Shown here piece by piece: positions 1-10,710 of a stretch of 64,000 nucleotides of DNA (position 1 is its first letter; each line of letters opens with the position of its first letter). The stretch covers positions 7,210,978 to 7,274,977 of the forward strand of contig NZ_CP031320.1 in assembly GCF_003355155.1 (NCBI RefSeq). The letters run 5' to 3'. The stretch is from Streptomyces armeniacus (GTDB taxonomy: Bacteria > Actinomycetota > Actinomycetes > Streptomycetales > Streptomycetaceae). Made by a program: the position numbers and the translations under genes. The notes beneath the pieces are model-generated. The model searched no databases, was not told the origin of the DNA, and saw only the letters and a program-made list of their open reading frames with translations.

Positions 1-175
1 AAAAAAAAAAACTGTTACTTTTCGAGCCTGTTATTTTTCTGAAATTTGACTGTTTACATCAGATTATTGTCCTTTATATCTTAGCATGGAATAACAATCT
101 GCATTACCGATACTACTTGTTGGTTTGATTTCTTTGTTCATGATACCTAGGGACAGTCTTTGACATTTGTATCCG
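1..175. other. AT-rich, probably foreign leader
   Basis: The window opens with a run of twelve A residues followed by about 160 bases of clearly AT-rich sequence, while everything after about 180 is about 70% GC. The switch takes place within a few bases. I see no gene in it: the only open frame here, on the minus strand, is the tail of a chance ORF running in from the GC-rich side. The composition cannot come from the same chromosome background. It is either contaminating DNA joined during library preparation or assembly, or, less likely, a recently acquired AT-rich element whose body lies outside the window. Confidence 0.6.
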
Positions 176-214
176 ATGCTAGCCCCGCGCCCGCCCGCCC
201 CAACACCGCCCACG

Positions 215-435
<221 letters not shown>

Positions 436-523
436 GCGACAGGCCGTCGTACGGCGTGGGGCTCGAGCCCGCCCGCACCCGTGCCGGAGTCGATTGTCAG
501 TGGTCCGTGGGAGTATTCGGGAC

Positions 524-3238
<2,715 letters not shown>

Positions 3239-3488
3239 ACGGCACGCGGAGCGGGGGCCGTACGGGGGGCGGACCCGTACGGGACCGGGCGGGGCCGTGG
3301 GGAACCGCGTACGGGACCGGGACCGTACGGCGCGGTGAACGAGCGGCGTACGCGGCTCCCGCCCCCCGTCACGACTCGGCACCAGCCGCCATGAGACGCA
3401 AAGGGACGCTGACTTAGGGCCCGCAGTTGTCGTAGGGTCACCAGATGTTGGAGTCAGCAGGTCCGCAGGGGAGAGGGCGGTCTGATCG

Positions 3489-5228
3489 ATGGCGCGATAT
3501 CGCGGCAGGCACGCGGCGGCGAAATTCAGCGAGTTCAGCGGTGCCAGACTCCGCAGAAGTGTGAGCACCGCCGCCGTGGCGGCAGCGGCCATGGCCGCGC
3601 TCACGGCGTCCCAGGCCCCGGGCCTGGACGTGGTGCAGCCGGGCGGTGACGACGACGACCGGCAGTCCGAGGCGCCCGACAGCAACGGCCCCGGCGACGA
3701 CTCGTATCACACCGAGCTGCCGCCGCTGGAGTCACCGGCGCCCGACGGCGATCCGGAACGCGCCGAGGGGGACGCGTCCGGAGTGCCGGCGACGGTGCTG
3801 GCGGCGTACAAGAAGGCGGAGAAGTCCCTCGCCGGTTCCGACGCCGGCTGCAGCCTGCCCTGGGAACTCCTCGCCGCCATCGGCAAGGTGGAGTCCGGGC
3901 AGGCGCGCGGCGGCGCCGTCGACAAGGCGGGCACGACGCTCAAGCCGATCCTGGGCCCGGTGCTGAACGGCGCCGGCTTCGCCCGCATCACCGACACCGA
4001 CAGCGGGGTCTACGACGGCGACGCGACCTTCGACCGCGCGGTCGGCCCCATGCAGTTCATCCCGTCCACCTGGGCCCGCTGGGGCGCGGACGGGAACGGC
4101 GACGGACGCCGCGACCCCAACAACATCTTCGACGCGGCGCTGGCCGCGGGCGAGTACCTCTGCGCGGGCGAACGGAACCTGTCGGTGAAGGCCGACCTGG
4201 ACCGCGCCATCCTCAGCTACAACCACTCGCAGGACTATCTGCGCACCGTCCTGTCGTGGCTGGAGTTCTACCGCAAGGGCGTGCACGAAGTGCCCGACGG
4301 TGACGGCCCGCTGCCCGACACGGACGGCCCCGGCGGCAACAGCCGCCCCGGCGGCGAGCCGTCGAAGAACCCGGGCACGCCGTCGAAGAAGCCCGGCGGC
4401 GACAAGCCGGGCGGCGACGGCGGCGGCGACAAGCCCAAGGACCCCGGCGGCGAGGACCCGGGCGGCGACAACCCCGGCGGGGAGGACCCGGGTGGCGACC
4501 CGGGCGGTGAGGACCCCGGCGGCGAGGACCCGGACGAGCCGTCCCCGGCGGTGCCCAACGCGCTGAAGCACGTGGGCGACCGGCAGCAGACGGCCATCGA
4601 GGGCACCCGGTTCGCCAAGCCCTTCAAGGTCCGTGCGACGGCCTCGGGCGGCAAGCCCGTGGACGACGTACGGGTGGAGTACGCCATCGTCGGCGCCACC
4701 GAGGCGACGTTCTCCGGCGGCGCGAAGAAGGCCACGGTCCGCACCGACGGCGACGGTGTCGCCACCGCGCCGACGCTGCGCGCGGGCGGCAAGACGGGCG
4801 AGTTCAAGGTCCGCGCCACGGTCGTCGGCCGCAGCCTCAACGCCGAGTTCACCGCCACGGTCAAGGCGAAGCCGCAGGCCGACACGGTGGCCCGCACCGA
4901 CGACAAGGTGCTCACCGCGGTGGCCGGCGGCGCGTTCGCCGACGCGGTCGAGGTGAAGGCCAGCTACAAGGGCCAGGTGTCGGCCGACACCCCGATGACC
5001 GCCACGATGGTCACGGAGACGGGCACGCCCGTGGAGAACGGCCCCTTCTTCAAGGACGCCGACGGGAAGCCCGTACGCGCCCTGAAGGGCCTGAAGACGA
5101 ACGACAAGGGCGTGCTGAGGCTCCCGGAGATCTTCGCGGGCGCCAAGGAGGGGACGTACCACCTCCGCATCGCCACCGGCGACGGCTCCGCACACCTGAT
5201 GGTCCAGCTGAACGTCACCAAGGGCTGA
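3489..5228 (+). CDS. Secreted lytic transglycosylase with Ig-like repeats
   Basis: A 579-residue exported cell-wall protein. A basic start and an Ala-rich hydrophobic stretch (about residues 24-42) form a signal peptide or anchor. A transglycosylase domain follows (about 115-255), with the probable catalytic Glu in LLAAIGKVESGQA, then GPMQFIPSTWARWG and a C-terminal AILSYNHSQDY. Such enzymes cleave the MurNAc-GlcNAc bond of peptidoglycan. Residues about 265-350 are an extreme Gly/Pro/Asp/Lys linker made of GGEDPGGD-like units, and the C-terminal ~230 residues look like two immunoglobulin-like (Big) domains. The ATG at 3489 follows a GGGGAGAGG ribosome-binding site. It stands alone between polA and a convergent methyltransferase. 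Confidence 0.85.
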   Translation: MARYRGRHAAAKFSEFSGARLRRSVSTAAVAAAAMAALTASQAPGLDVVQPGGDDDDRQSEAPDSNGPGDDSYHTELPPLESPAPDGDPERAEGDASGVPATVLAAYKKAEKSLAGSDAGCSLPWELLAAIGKVESGQARGGAVDKAGTTLKPILGPVLNGAGFARITDTDSGVYDGDATFDRAVGPMQFIPSTWARWGADGNGDGRRDPNNIFDAALAAGEYLCAGERNLSVKADLDRAILSYNHSQDYLRTVLSWLEFYRKGVHEVPDGDGPLPDTDGPGGNSRPGGEPSKNPGTPSKKPGGDKPGGDGGGDKPKDPGGEDPGGDNPGGEDPGGDPGGEDPGGEDPDEPSPAVPNALKHVGDRQQTAIEGTRFAKPFKVRATASGGKPVDDVRVEYAIVGATEATFSGGAKKATVRTDGDGVATAPTLRAGGKTGEFKVRATVVGRSLNAEFTATVKAKPQADTVARTDDKVLTAVAGGAFADAVEVKASYKGQVSADTPMTATMVTETGTPVENGPFFKDADGKPVRALKGLKTNDKGVLRLPEIFAGAKEGTYHLRIATGDGSAHLMVQLNVTKG

Positions 5229-5246
5229 CGCCCGGCCGCCCGCGCC

Positions 5247-5298
5247 ACCGCCGTGGTGCCCTGCCCTCATGGGATCCGGGGCAGCGCACCACGGCGGT
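5247..5298. terminator. Bidirectional terminator hairpin
   Basis: An inverted repeat with 19-base arms (5247-5265 and 5280-5298, one mismatch) and a 14-base loop lies between the convergent transglycosylase and methyltransferase genes, just after the transglycosylase stop. There is no T-run, which is normal for terminators in this kind of genome. Confidence 0.7.
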
Positions 5299-5330
5299 AC
5301 GACGCGCCCGCGCGCACCGCGGGCGCGTTC

Positions 5331-5372
5331 GCGCGCTCAGCCCGTACGGCCGCGCGCTCAGCCCGTACGGCC
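5331..5372. repeat. Perfect 21-bp tandem duplication
   Basis: Two identical 21-base units (5331-5351 and 5352-5372), each containing gctcagcccgtacgg, sit side by side directly before the 3' end of the methyltransferase gene. It is probably a replication-slippage duplication of a 'ccgtacgg' intergenic motif. Confidence 0.8.
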
Positions 5373-5377
5373 GGTTC

Positions 5378-6223
5378 TCAGTCCCGTTCGCAGACGAAGA
5401 TCGCCGTGCCCGGGATCAGGGCACCCCGCAGCGGTGACCAGCCGCCCCACTCCTGCCGGTTCCAGGCGGGCCATTCCGGTTCCACCAGGTCCATCAGCCG
5501 GAAACCGGCGGTCACCACATCCCGTACCCGGTCGCCCATGGTCCGGTGGTGCTCGACATAGACGGCGCGGCCCGACTCGTCCTGTTCCACATACGGTGTG
5601 CGGTCGAAGTACGAGGCGGTCAGCGTCAGCCCTTCCGGGCCGGGCTCGTCGGGGAACGCCCAGCGCACCGGGTGGGTGACCGAGAAGACCAGCCGGCCGT
5701 GCGGCCGCAGCACCCGGCGGACCTCACGCAGCACCCGTACGGGGTCGGCGACGAACGGCAGCGCGCCGTACGCCGAGCAGGCCAGGTCGAACGACCCGGC
5801 CGCGAACGGCAGCGCCCCCGCGTCCCCTTCGACCAGCGCCACCGCGCCCGCCCCGCCGCCGCTGCCCGTGCCGACGGTGCCCGCCTGGTCCCCGATGCGC
5901 CGCGCGTGCTGGAGCTGCCGGTGCGAGAGGTCGAGCGCGACCGGCCGCGCGCCCTGCTCCGCGAGCCAGCGCGAGCACTGCGCCGCGCCCGCGCCGATCT
6001 CCAGCACGCGCCGTTCGCGCAGCTCCGCCACCGGGCCCAGCAGCCCCGCGTCGGCCTCGTCGAGGCCCTCCGGGCCCCACACGAAGCGGTGGTCGCCGAG
6101 GAAGTCGCCGTGTTCCCGCTGGTAGTCGTCGGCGTTCCGGTCCCACCAGGCCCGGTTCGCGCTGCTGCTCTCCGTCTCGCCGGACTCACGGCGCGTGGCC
6201 TCCGGCTCGTGGTCTTGGCTCAT
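5378..6223 (-). CDS. Class I SAM-dependent methyltransferase
   Basis: A 281-residue Rossmann-fold methyltransferase. Motif I is VLEIGAGAAQCSRWL, followed by VALDLSHRQLQHARR (motif II), SFDLACSAYGALPFV (post-motif region) and VLRPHGRLVFSVTHPVRW, the usual Methyltransf_11/25 pattern. The N-terminal segment with NRAWWDRNADDYQREHGDF is typical of a large group of uncharacterised streptomycete methyltransferases. The substrate cannot be inferred. No clear ribosome-binding site precedes the ATG, so the start is provisional. The gene is divergent from rpsA and shares its upstream region. Confidence 0.85.
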   Translation of the reverse strand: MSQDHEPEATRRESGETESSSANRAWWDRNADDYQREHGDFLGDHRFVWGPEGLDEADAGLLGPVAELRERRVLEIGAGAAQCSRWLAEQGARPVALDLSHRQLQHARRIGDQAGTVGTGSGGGAGAVALVEGDAGALPFAAGSFDLACSAYGALPFVADPVRVLREVRRVLRPHGRLVFSVTHPVRWAFPDEPGPEGLTLTASYFDRTPYVEQDESGRAVYVEHHRTMGDRVRDVVTAGFRLMDLVEPEWPAWNRQEWGGWSPLRGALIPGTAIFVCERD

Positions 6224-6347
6224 CGCGCCCGTCGTCGTAATGTGCGGAAAAAGCTGGTAGGGGCGGGGCCGTTGCGCCGCGCGGAGTGCCCTCCAGCGAA
6301 TTGTGCCGGGAATGGGTGGTTACGCCCCGGGTGTGCTCGTTCGCGCA

Positions 6348-6376
6348 TTGACCGTGCCCGGCTGCCCCCGTATGCT
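6348..6376 (+). promoter_or_regulatory. rpsA promoter, housekeeping sigma type
   Basis: A near-consensus -35 box TTGACC (6348-6353) is separated by 17 bases from a -10 box TATGCT (6371-6376). Transcription should start near 6383, giving an rpsA leader of about 165 bases. That leader, the rest of the 6224-6547 gap, may carry autoregulation of S1 synthesis, as known for rpsA in other bacteria, but I see no specific structure. Confidence 0.75.
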
Positions 6377-6547
6377 ACAAGTTGCGCTGCGGGCCTGCGC
6401 TCCTCAGACATAGCAGGTCGCGCTCGCATCGTTGTATGTCCCCCAGGATTCTGTCTGAAAGGATCCGGCTGGCTGCATGTGATGCGATACGGGTTCACGG
6501 CGTAGCAGTACCTACGACTCAATGTCCGTACCGGAGCCCTTTTCCAC

Positions 6548-8080
6548 ATGACGAGCAGCACCGAGACCACCGTGACCACCCCGCAGGTTGCGGTAAACGA
6601 CATCGGTTCCGAGGAAGCCTTCCTCGCCGCGATCGACGAGACGATCAAGTACTTCAACGACGGCGACATCGTCGACGGCGTCATCGTGAAGGTCGACCGG
6701 GACGAGGTCCTGCTCGACATCGGTTACAAGACCGAGGGCGTCATCCCCTCGCGCGAGCTGTCGATCAAGCACGACGTCGACCCCAACGAGGTCGTCGCCG
6801 TCGGTGACGAGATCGAGGCCCTTGTTCTCCAGAAGGAGGACAAGGAGGGGCGCCTGATCCTCTCGAAGAAGCGTGCCCAGTACGAGCGGGCCTGGGGCAC
6901 GATCGAGAAGATCAAGGAAGAGGACGGGATCGTCACCGGCACCGTCATCGAGGTCGTCAAGGGTGGTCTCATCCTCGACATCGGCCTCCGTGGCTTCCTG
7001 CCGGCCTCGCTCGTCGAGATGCGCCGCGTCCGCGACCTCCAGCCCTACGTGGGCAAGGAGCTCGAAGCCAAGATCATCGAGCTGGACAAGAACCGCAACA
7101 ACGTGGTCCTGTCCCGCCGTGCCTGGCTCGAGCAGACCCAGAGCGAGGTCCGCCAGACCTTCCTCACCACCCTGCAGAAGGGCCAGGTGCGCTCCGGTGT
7201 CGTCTCCTCCATCGTCAACTTCGGCGCGTTCGTGGACCTCGGCGGTGTCGACGGTCTCGTGCACGTCTCGGAGCTGTCCTGGAAGCACATCGACCACCCC
7301 TCCGAGGTCGTCGAGGTCGGCCAGGAGGTCACGGTCGAGGTCCTGGACGTCGACATGGACCGCGAGCGCGTCTCCCTGTCGCTGAAGGCGACCCAGGAAG
7401 ACCCGTGGCAGCAGTTCGCCCGTACGCACCAGATCGGCCAGGTCGTTCCCGGCAAGGTCACCAAGCTGGTGCCGTTCGGCGCGTTCGTCCGGGTGGACGA
7501 GGGCATCGAGGGCCTGGTGCACATCTCCGAGCTGGCCGAGCGCCACGTGGAGATCCCGGAGCAGGTCGTCCAGGTCAACGACGAGATCTTCGTCAAGGTC
7601 ATCGACATCGACCTGGAGCGCCGCCGCATCAGCCTCTCGCTGAAGCAGGCCAACGAGGCCTTCGGCGCCGACCCGTCGATCGTCGAGTTCGACCCGACGC
7701 TGTACGGCATGGCCGCCTCGTACGACGACCAGGGGAACTACATCTACCCCGAGGGCTTCGACCCGGAGGCCAACGACTGGCTCGAGGGTTACGAGAAGCA
7801 GCGCGAGGAGTGGGAGCACCAGTACGCCGAGGCGCAGGTCCGCTTCGAGCAGCACCAGGCGCAGGTCGTCAAGTCCCGCGAGGCCGACGAGCAGGCCGCG
7901 GCCGAGGGTGCCGCCTCCGGTGCCCCCGCCCAGCAGGGCGGTGGCGGCGGCGGTCAGCCGAGTGGCGGCGGCCAGGGCGGCGGGTCGTACTCCTCGGAGT
8001 CGTCCGACGACTCCGGCGCGCTGGCCTCGGACGAAGCGCTGGCGGCGCTCCGCGAGAAGCTGGCCGGAGGCCAGAGCTGA
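6548..8080 (+). CDS. rpsA: 30S ribosomal protein S1
   Basis: A 510-residue protein with four S1 RNA-binding domains, at about residues 36-105, 122-188, 209-277 and 294-363. Each shows the G-x-V-x-x-v...G-a-F/L-V-d...S-E-L pattern, e.g. GVVSSIVNFGAFVDLGGVDG and GKVTKLVPFGAFVRVDEG. S1 helps load mRNA on the small subunit. The four-domain architecture is the actinobacterial form; E. coli S1 has six. The C-terminus is a charged helix followed by a Gly/Ser/Gln-rich tail. It is preceded by a strong promoter and followed by a strong terminator, so it is probably monocistronic. Confidence 0.98.
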   Translation: MTSSTETTVTTPQVAVNDIGSEEAFLAAIDETIKYFNDGDIVDGVIVKVDRDEVLLDIGYKTEGVIPSRELSIKHDVDPNEVVAVGDEIEALVLQKEDKEGRLILSKKRAQYERAWGTIEKIKEEDGIVTGTVIEVVKGGLILDIGLRGFLPASLVEMRRVRDLQPYVGKELEAKIIELDKNRNNVVLSRRAWLEQTQSEVRQTFLTTLQKGQVRSGVVSSIVNFGAFVDLGGVDGLVHVSELSWKHIDHPSEVVEVGQEVTVEVLDVDMDRERVSLSLKATQEDPWQQFARTHQIGQVVPGKVTKLVPFGAFVRVDEGIEGLVHISELAERHVEIPEQVVQVNDEIFVKVIDIDLERRRISLSLKQANEAFGADPSIVEFDPTLYGMAASYDDQGNYIYPEGFDPEANDWLEGYEKQREEWEHQYAEAQVRFEQHQAQVVKSREADEQAAAEGAASGAPAQQGGGGGGQPSGGGQGGGSYSSESSDDSGALASDEALAALREKLAGGQS

Positions 8081-8126
8081 TCCGCTGAGGACCGGCTGAA
8101 GGCAGCACAGCAGCAAAGCAGCACAC

Positions 8127-8162
8127 GAGTGAGGCCCACCCCGCGCGGGGTGGGCCTCACTC
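8127..8162. terminator. rpsA terminator
   Basis: A 36-base perfect inverted repeat, with arms gagtgaggcccacccc and its complement around a short GC loop, lies 46 bases after the rpsA stop. Pairing extends a few more bases beyond a 2-base bulge. It also serves the convergent beta-helix gene. Confidence 0.9.
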
Positions 8163-8239
8163 GCGTGTGTACGCGGTGCGGCTGTCCGGCCGGTCTGCCG
8201 CCGTCCCTCAGGCCCTCAGGCACTCAGGCCCTCAATCCC

Positions 8240-9277
8240 TCAGTCGCCCACCGGAACACCGGGGTTGGTGAGGCCCTTGCCGCCCGTGACGGTGTTGTCG
8301 CCGGTCACCGTGACCGGGCAGTCCTGCTCGTCGTAGTTGGTGACGTTGATGGCGAACCGGTCTGGCCCCGAAGCGCCGTTGAGATCGGACTTGTTGCCGC
8401 GGAACACCGTGTCGCAGCCCCAGCCGTCCTGGGCGTCGTGGGTCTGGTAGCCGTCGTTGGTGGTGTTCTTGCCGGTGTTGTTCTCGACCAGCACGTCGTT
8501 GCCCTTGATGTCGACCCAGGAGTCGTCGTAATTGGCCCCGGTGAGGCCGTTCCCGTCGAAGGTGTTGCCGACGATACGGGCGCCGGTGGTGCCTTCCTTG
8601 ATGTCGATGTTCTCGCCGCGGATGTCCGGGCCGAGAGTGTTGCCCTCGATGAGGATGCGGTCGCTCTTGTCGTCGGTGCCGCCCGCGCTGCCGACGTAGA
8701 CGCCCTCGCCCATGCCGCGGCCGTCGTTCCCTGTGTCGTAGATCGTGGAGTTCGTGATCGAACCGTCGGAGCTGGACTCGCGGAAGTGCACGCCCTCCAT
8801 GTCCAGGCCGTGCACGGTGACGGAGTCGATGTGGACGCCGTTCGCGGCGTCCATCATGATCCCCTTCTGGCCGCCGGTGACCGTGAAGCCCTCGAGTTTC
8901 CAGTGCGACGCGCCGTCCAGGTGCAGGCCGTAGCCGCCGCCCGCGGTGAGGACGGCGTCGGCGGAACCGGTCAGGGTGATGGGGGCGGAGCCGCTGCCGG
9001 ACGCGGTCGTCTCGAAGTTGCCCTCGTACGTGCCGTCCGCGAGCTGGATGGTGTCGCCGGCCTGGGCCGAGCCGAGCGCGTCCTTGAGTCCGGCGGCGTC
9101 GGAGACCTCGATGACCTCGGCCGGGCCCGTGCCGTTCCCCGGACCGCTCCACGGGCCGTTCTCCGGGCCGTGCCCCGTGCCGGAGGGAGCGCCGACCGCG
9201 ACCGTGCCGACGGCGATCACGGCTCCGATACCGGCCAGGGCGACCGTGGACAGGGCGGTACGTCTGCGGATGAGCAT
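8240..9277 (-). CDS. Secreted right-handed beta-helix protein
   Basis: A 345-residue exported protein. MLIRRRTALSTVALAGIG starts a signal peptide with an RRRT motif and Ala-rich core. The mature part begins with a Gly/Pro/Asn-rich linker and then a chlorinase/pectate-lyase-like start (EVSDAAGLKDALGSAQAGDT). Many ~22-residue turns follow, such as IEGNTLGPDIRGENIDIKEG and VENNTGKNTTNDGYQTHDAQ. This is the parallel beta-helix fold of polysaccharide lyases and glycoside hydrolases; the exact substrate cannot be read from the sequence. ATG at 9277 is chosen over the upstream in-frame ATG because GAGGAG precedes it and the signal peptide then starts properly. Confidence 0.8.
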   Translation of the reverse strand: MLIRRRTALSTVALAGIGAVIAVGTVAVGAPSGTGHGPENGPWSGPGNGTGPAEVIEVSDAAGLKDALGSAQAGDTIQLADGTYEGNFETTASGSGSAPITLTGSADAVLTAGGGYGLHLDGASHWKLEGFTVTGGQKGIMMDAANGVHIDSVTVHGLDMEGVHFRESSSDGSITNSTIYDTGNDGRGMGEGVYVGSAGGTDDKSDRILIEGNTLGPDIRGENIDIKEGTTGARIVGNTFDGNGLTGANYDDSWVDIKGNDVLVENNTGKNTTNDGYQTHDAQDGWGCDTVFRGNKSDLNGASGPDRFAINVTNYDEQDCPVTVTGDNTVTGGKGLTNPGVPVGD

Positions 9278-9480
9278 GGGGGGCTCCTCGAAGAGTGGCC
9301 GGTTCAGTGACATGAATGACGGCCGTTGACATGAACACCTCTGAGTGGTGGGGAAGTTACGGTCGCCGCACACCGCCGTCAAGGACTCTGACGCATTTGG
9401 TCTGGACCTTGACGCGCCGGTCGTGCGGGAATGCGGACCGTCACCGGCGTGTTGGCGCCTACGTAGCGAAGGAGCTGAAC

Positions 9481-10491
9481 GTGCTGGAACCGAAGGGTTT
9501 GTACGAGTGGGAGCCCGCGGGGCTGCGGGCCGTCGACGAGATCATCGGCGGCGCCGACAGCGGCGGCCTGGTGCTCCTCTACCACTTCGAGGGCTTCATC
9601 GACGCCGGTGACACAGGCGCCCAGATCGTGGAGCAGGTGCTGGACACGCAGCCGCATCTGACCGTGGCCCGGTTCGACGTGGACCGGCTCATCGACTACC
9701 GCGCCCGCCGCCCCGCGATGACGTTCAAGCGGCACCGCTGGGTCGCGTACGAGACACCGCAGCTCGAGCTGCGCCTCGTACGGGACGCGACCGGCGCGCC
9801 GTTCCTGCTGCTGTCCGGGCCGGAACCGGACGTGGAGTGGGAGCGGTTCACCGAGGCGATCCGCGAGATCGTCGAACGCACCGGCGTGCGGCTGGCGGTG
9901 ACGTTCCACGGCATCCCGATGGGCGTGCCGCACACGCGGCCCGTCGGCCTCACGCCGCACGGCAGCCGCACCGACCTGGTGCCGGGCTACCGTTCGCCGT
10001 TCGACGAAGCGCAGGTGCCGGGCAGCGCGGCGGCGCTGGCGGAGCTGCGACTGAGCGAGTACGGGCACGACGTCGTCGGCGTCGCCGCCCACGTGCCGCA
10101 CTACATCGCGCGCTCGACGTACCCGGACGCGGCCCTCGTCGTCCTCGAATCGATCACCTCCGCCACCGGGCTGGTCCTCCCGGACATCGCGCTGCGGCTG
10201 CGCAGCGCGGCACTCAAAACACAGAACGAGATCGAACGGCAGCTCGCGGAAGGCGACGACGAACTCGTCTCCGTCGTACGGGGGCTGGAGCAGCAGTACG
10301 ACGCGGTGGCGGGGGCCGAGACGCGCGGGAACCTGGTCGCGGAGGCCGTCGACCTGCCGTCCGCGGACGAACTGGGCGAGGTCTTCGAGCGCTTCCTCGC
10401 CGACCTGGGCGGCGGGGACCCCGGCCTCGGGCCGGAGCCGGGAACCGGGCCGGGCAACGGGCAGGGCACCGGGCCCGGCGACGACGGCTGA
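9481..10491 (+). CDS. PAC2 family protein
   Basis: A 336-residue protein of the PAC2 (proteasome assembly chaperone 2-like) superfamily common in actinobacteria. Typical stretches are [17 protein letters not shown] near the N-terminus, [20 protein letters not shown], the conserved [18 protein letters not shown], and the C-terminal region [20 protein letters not shown]. Its biochemical role in bacteria is not settled; some bacterial PAC2 proteins bind or activate the 20S proteasome. GTG at 9481 is supported by GAAGGAG 8 bases upstream; the frame extends to 9316 without a better start. The C-terminal tail is a Gly/Pro-rich low-complexity end. The next gene encodes a RING/TerD-like protein. Confidence 0.88.
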   Translation: MLEPKGLYEWEPAGLRAVDEIIGGADSGGLVLLYHFEGFIDAGDTGAQIVEQVLDTQPHLTVARFDVDRLIDYRARRPAMTFKRHRWVAYETPQLELRLVRDATGAPFLLLSGPEPDVEWERFTEAIREIVERTGVRLAVTFHGIPMGVPHTRPVGLTPHGSRTDLVPGYRSPFDEAQVPGSAAALAELRLSEYGHDVVGVAAHVPHYIARSTYPDAALVVLESITSATGLVLPDIALRLRSAALKTQNEIERQLAEGDDELVSVVRGLEQQYDAVAGAETRGNLVAEAVDLPSADELGEVFERFLADLGGGDPGLGPEPGTGPGNGQGTGPGDDG

Positions 10492-10710
10492 CGGGCGGGG
10501 CCGCCCGCATCTTCCGGGGAAAAGCGGGTGCGGGACCGGCCGTCCGCAGGGGATGGTTGTCGTGCGCGGGGGCGGCTCCGGGCTGTGCTTCCTTCTCCTT
10601 CCTCTCTGAAAAGAAACCAGTAGCGCACCTACTCTCCGCCCCCGCGTTCCGCATGTCCTGCCACGGGGGCGGCATGCGTCACGGGGACGAGGGGGACGGG
10701 GGACGCCGGT

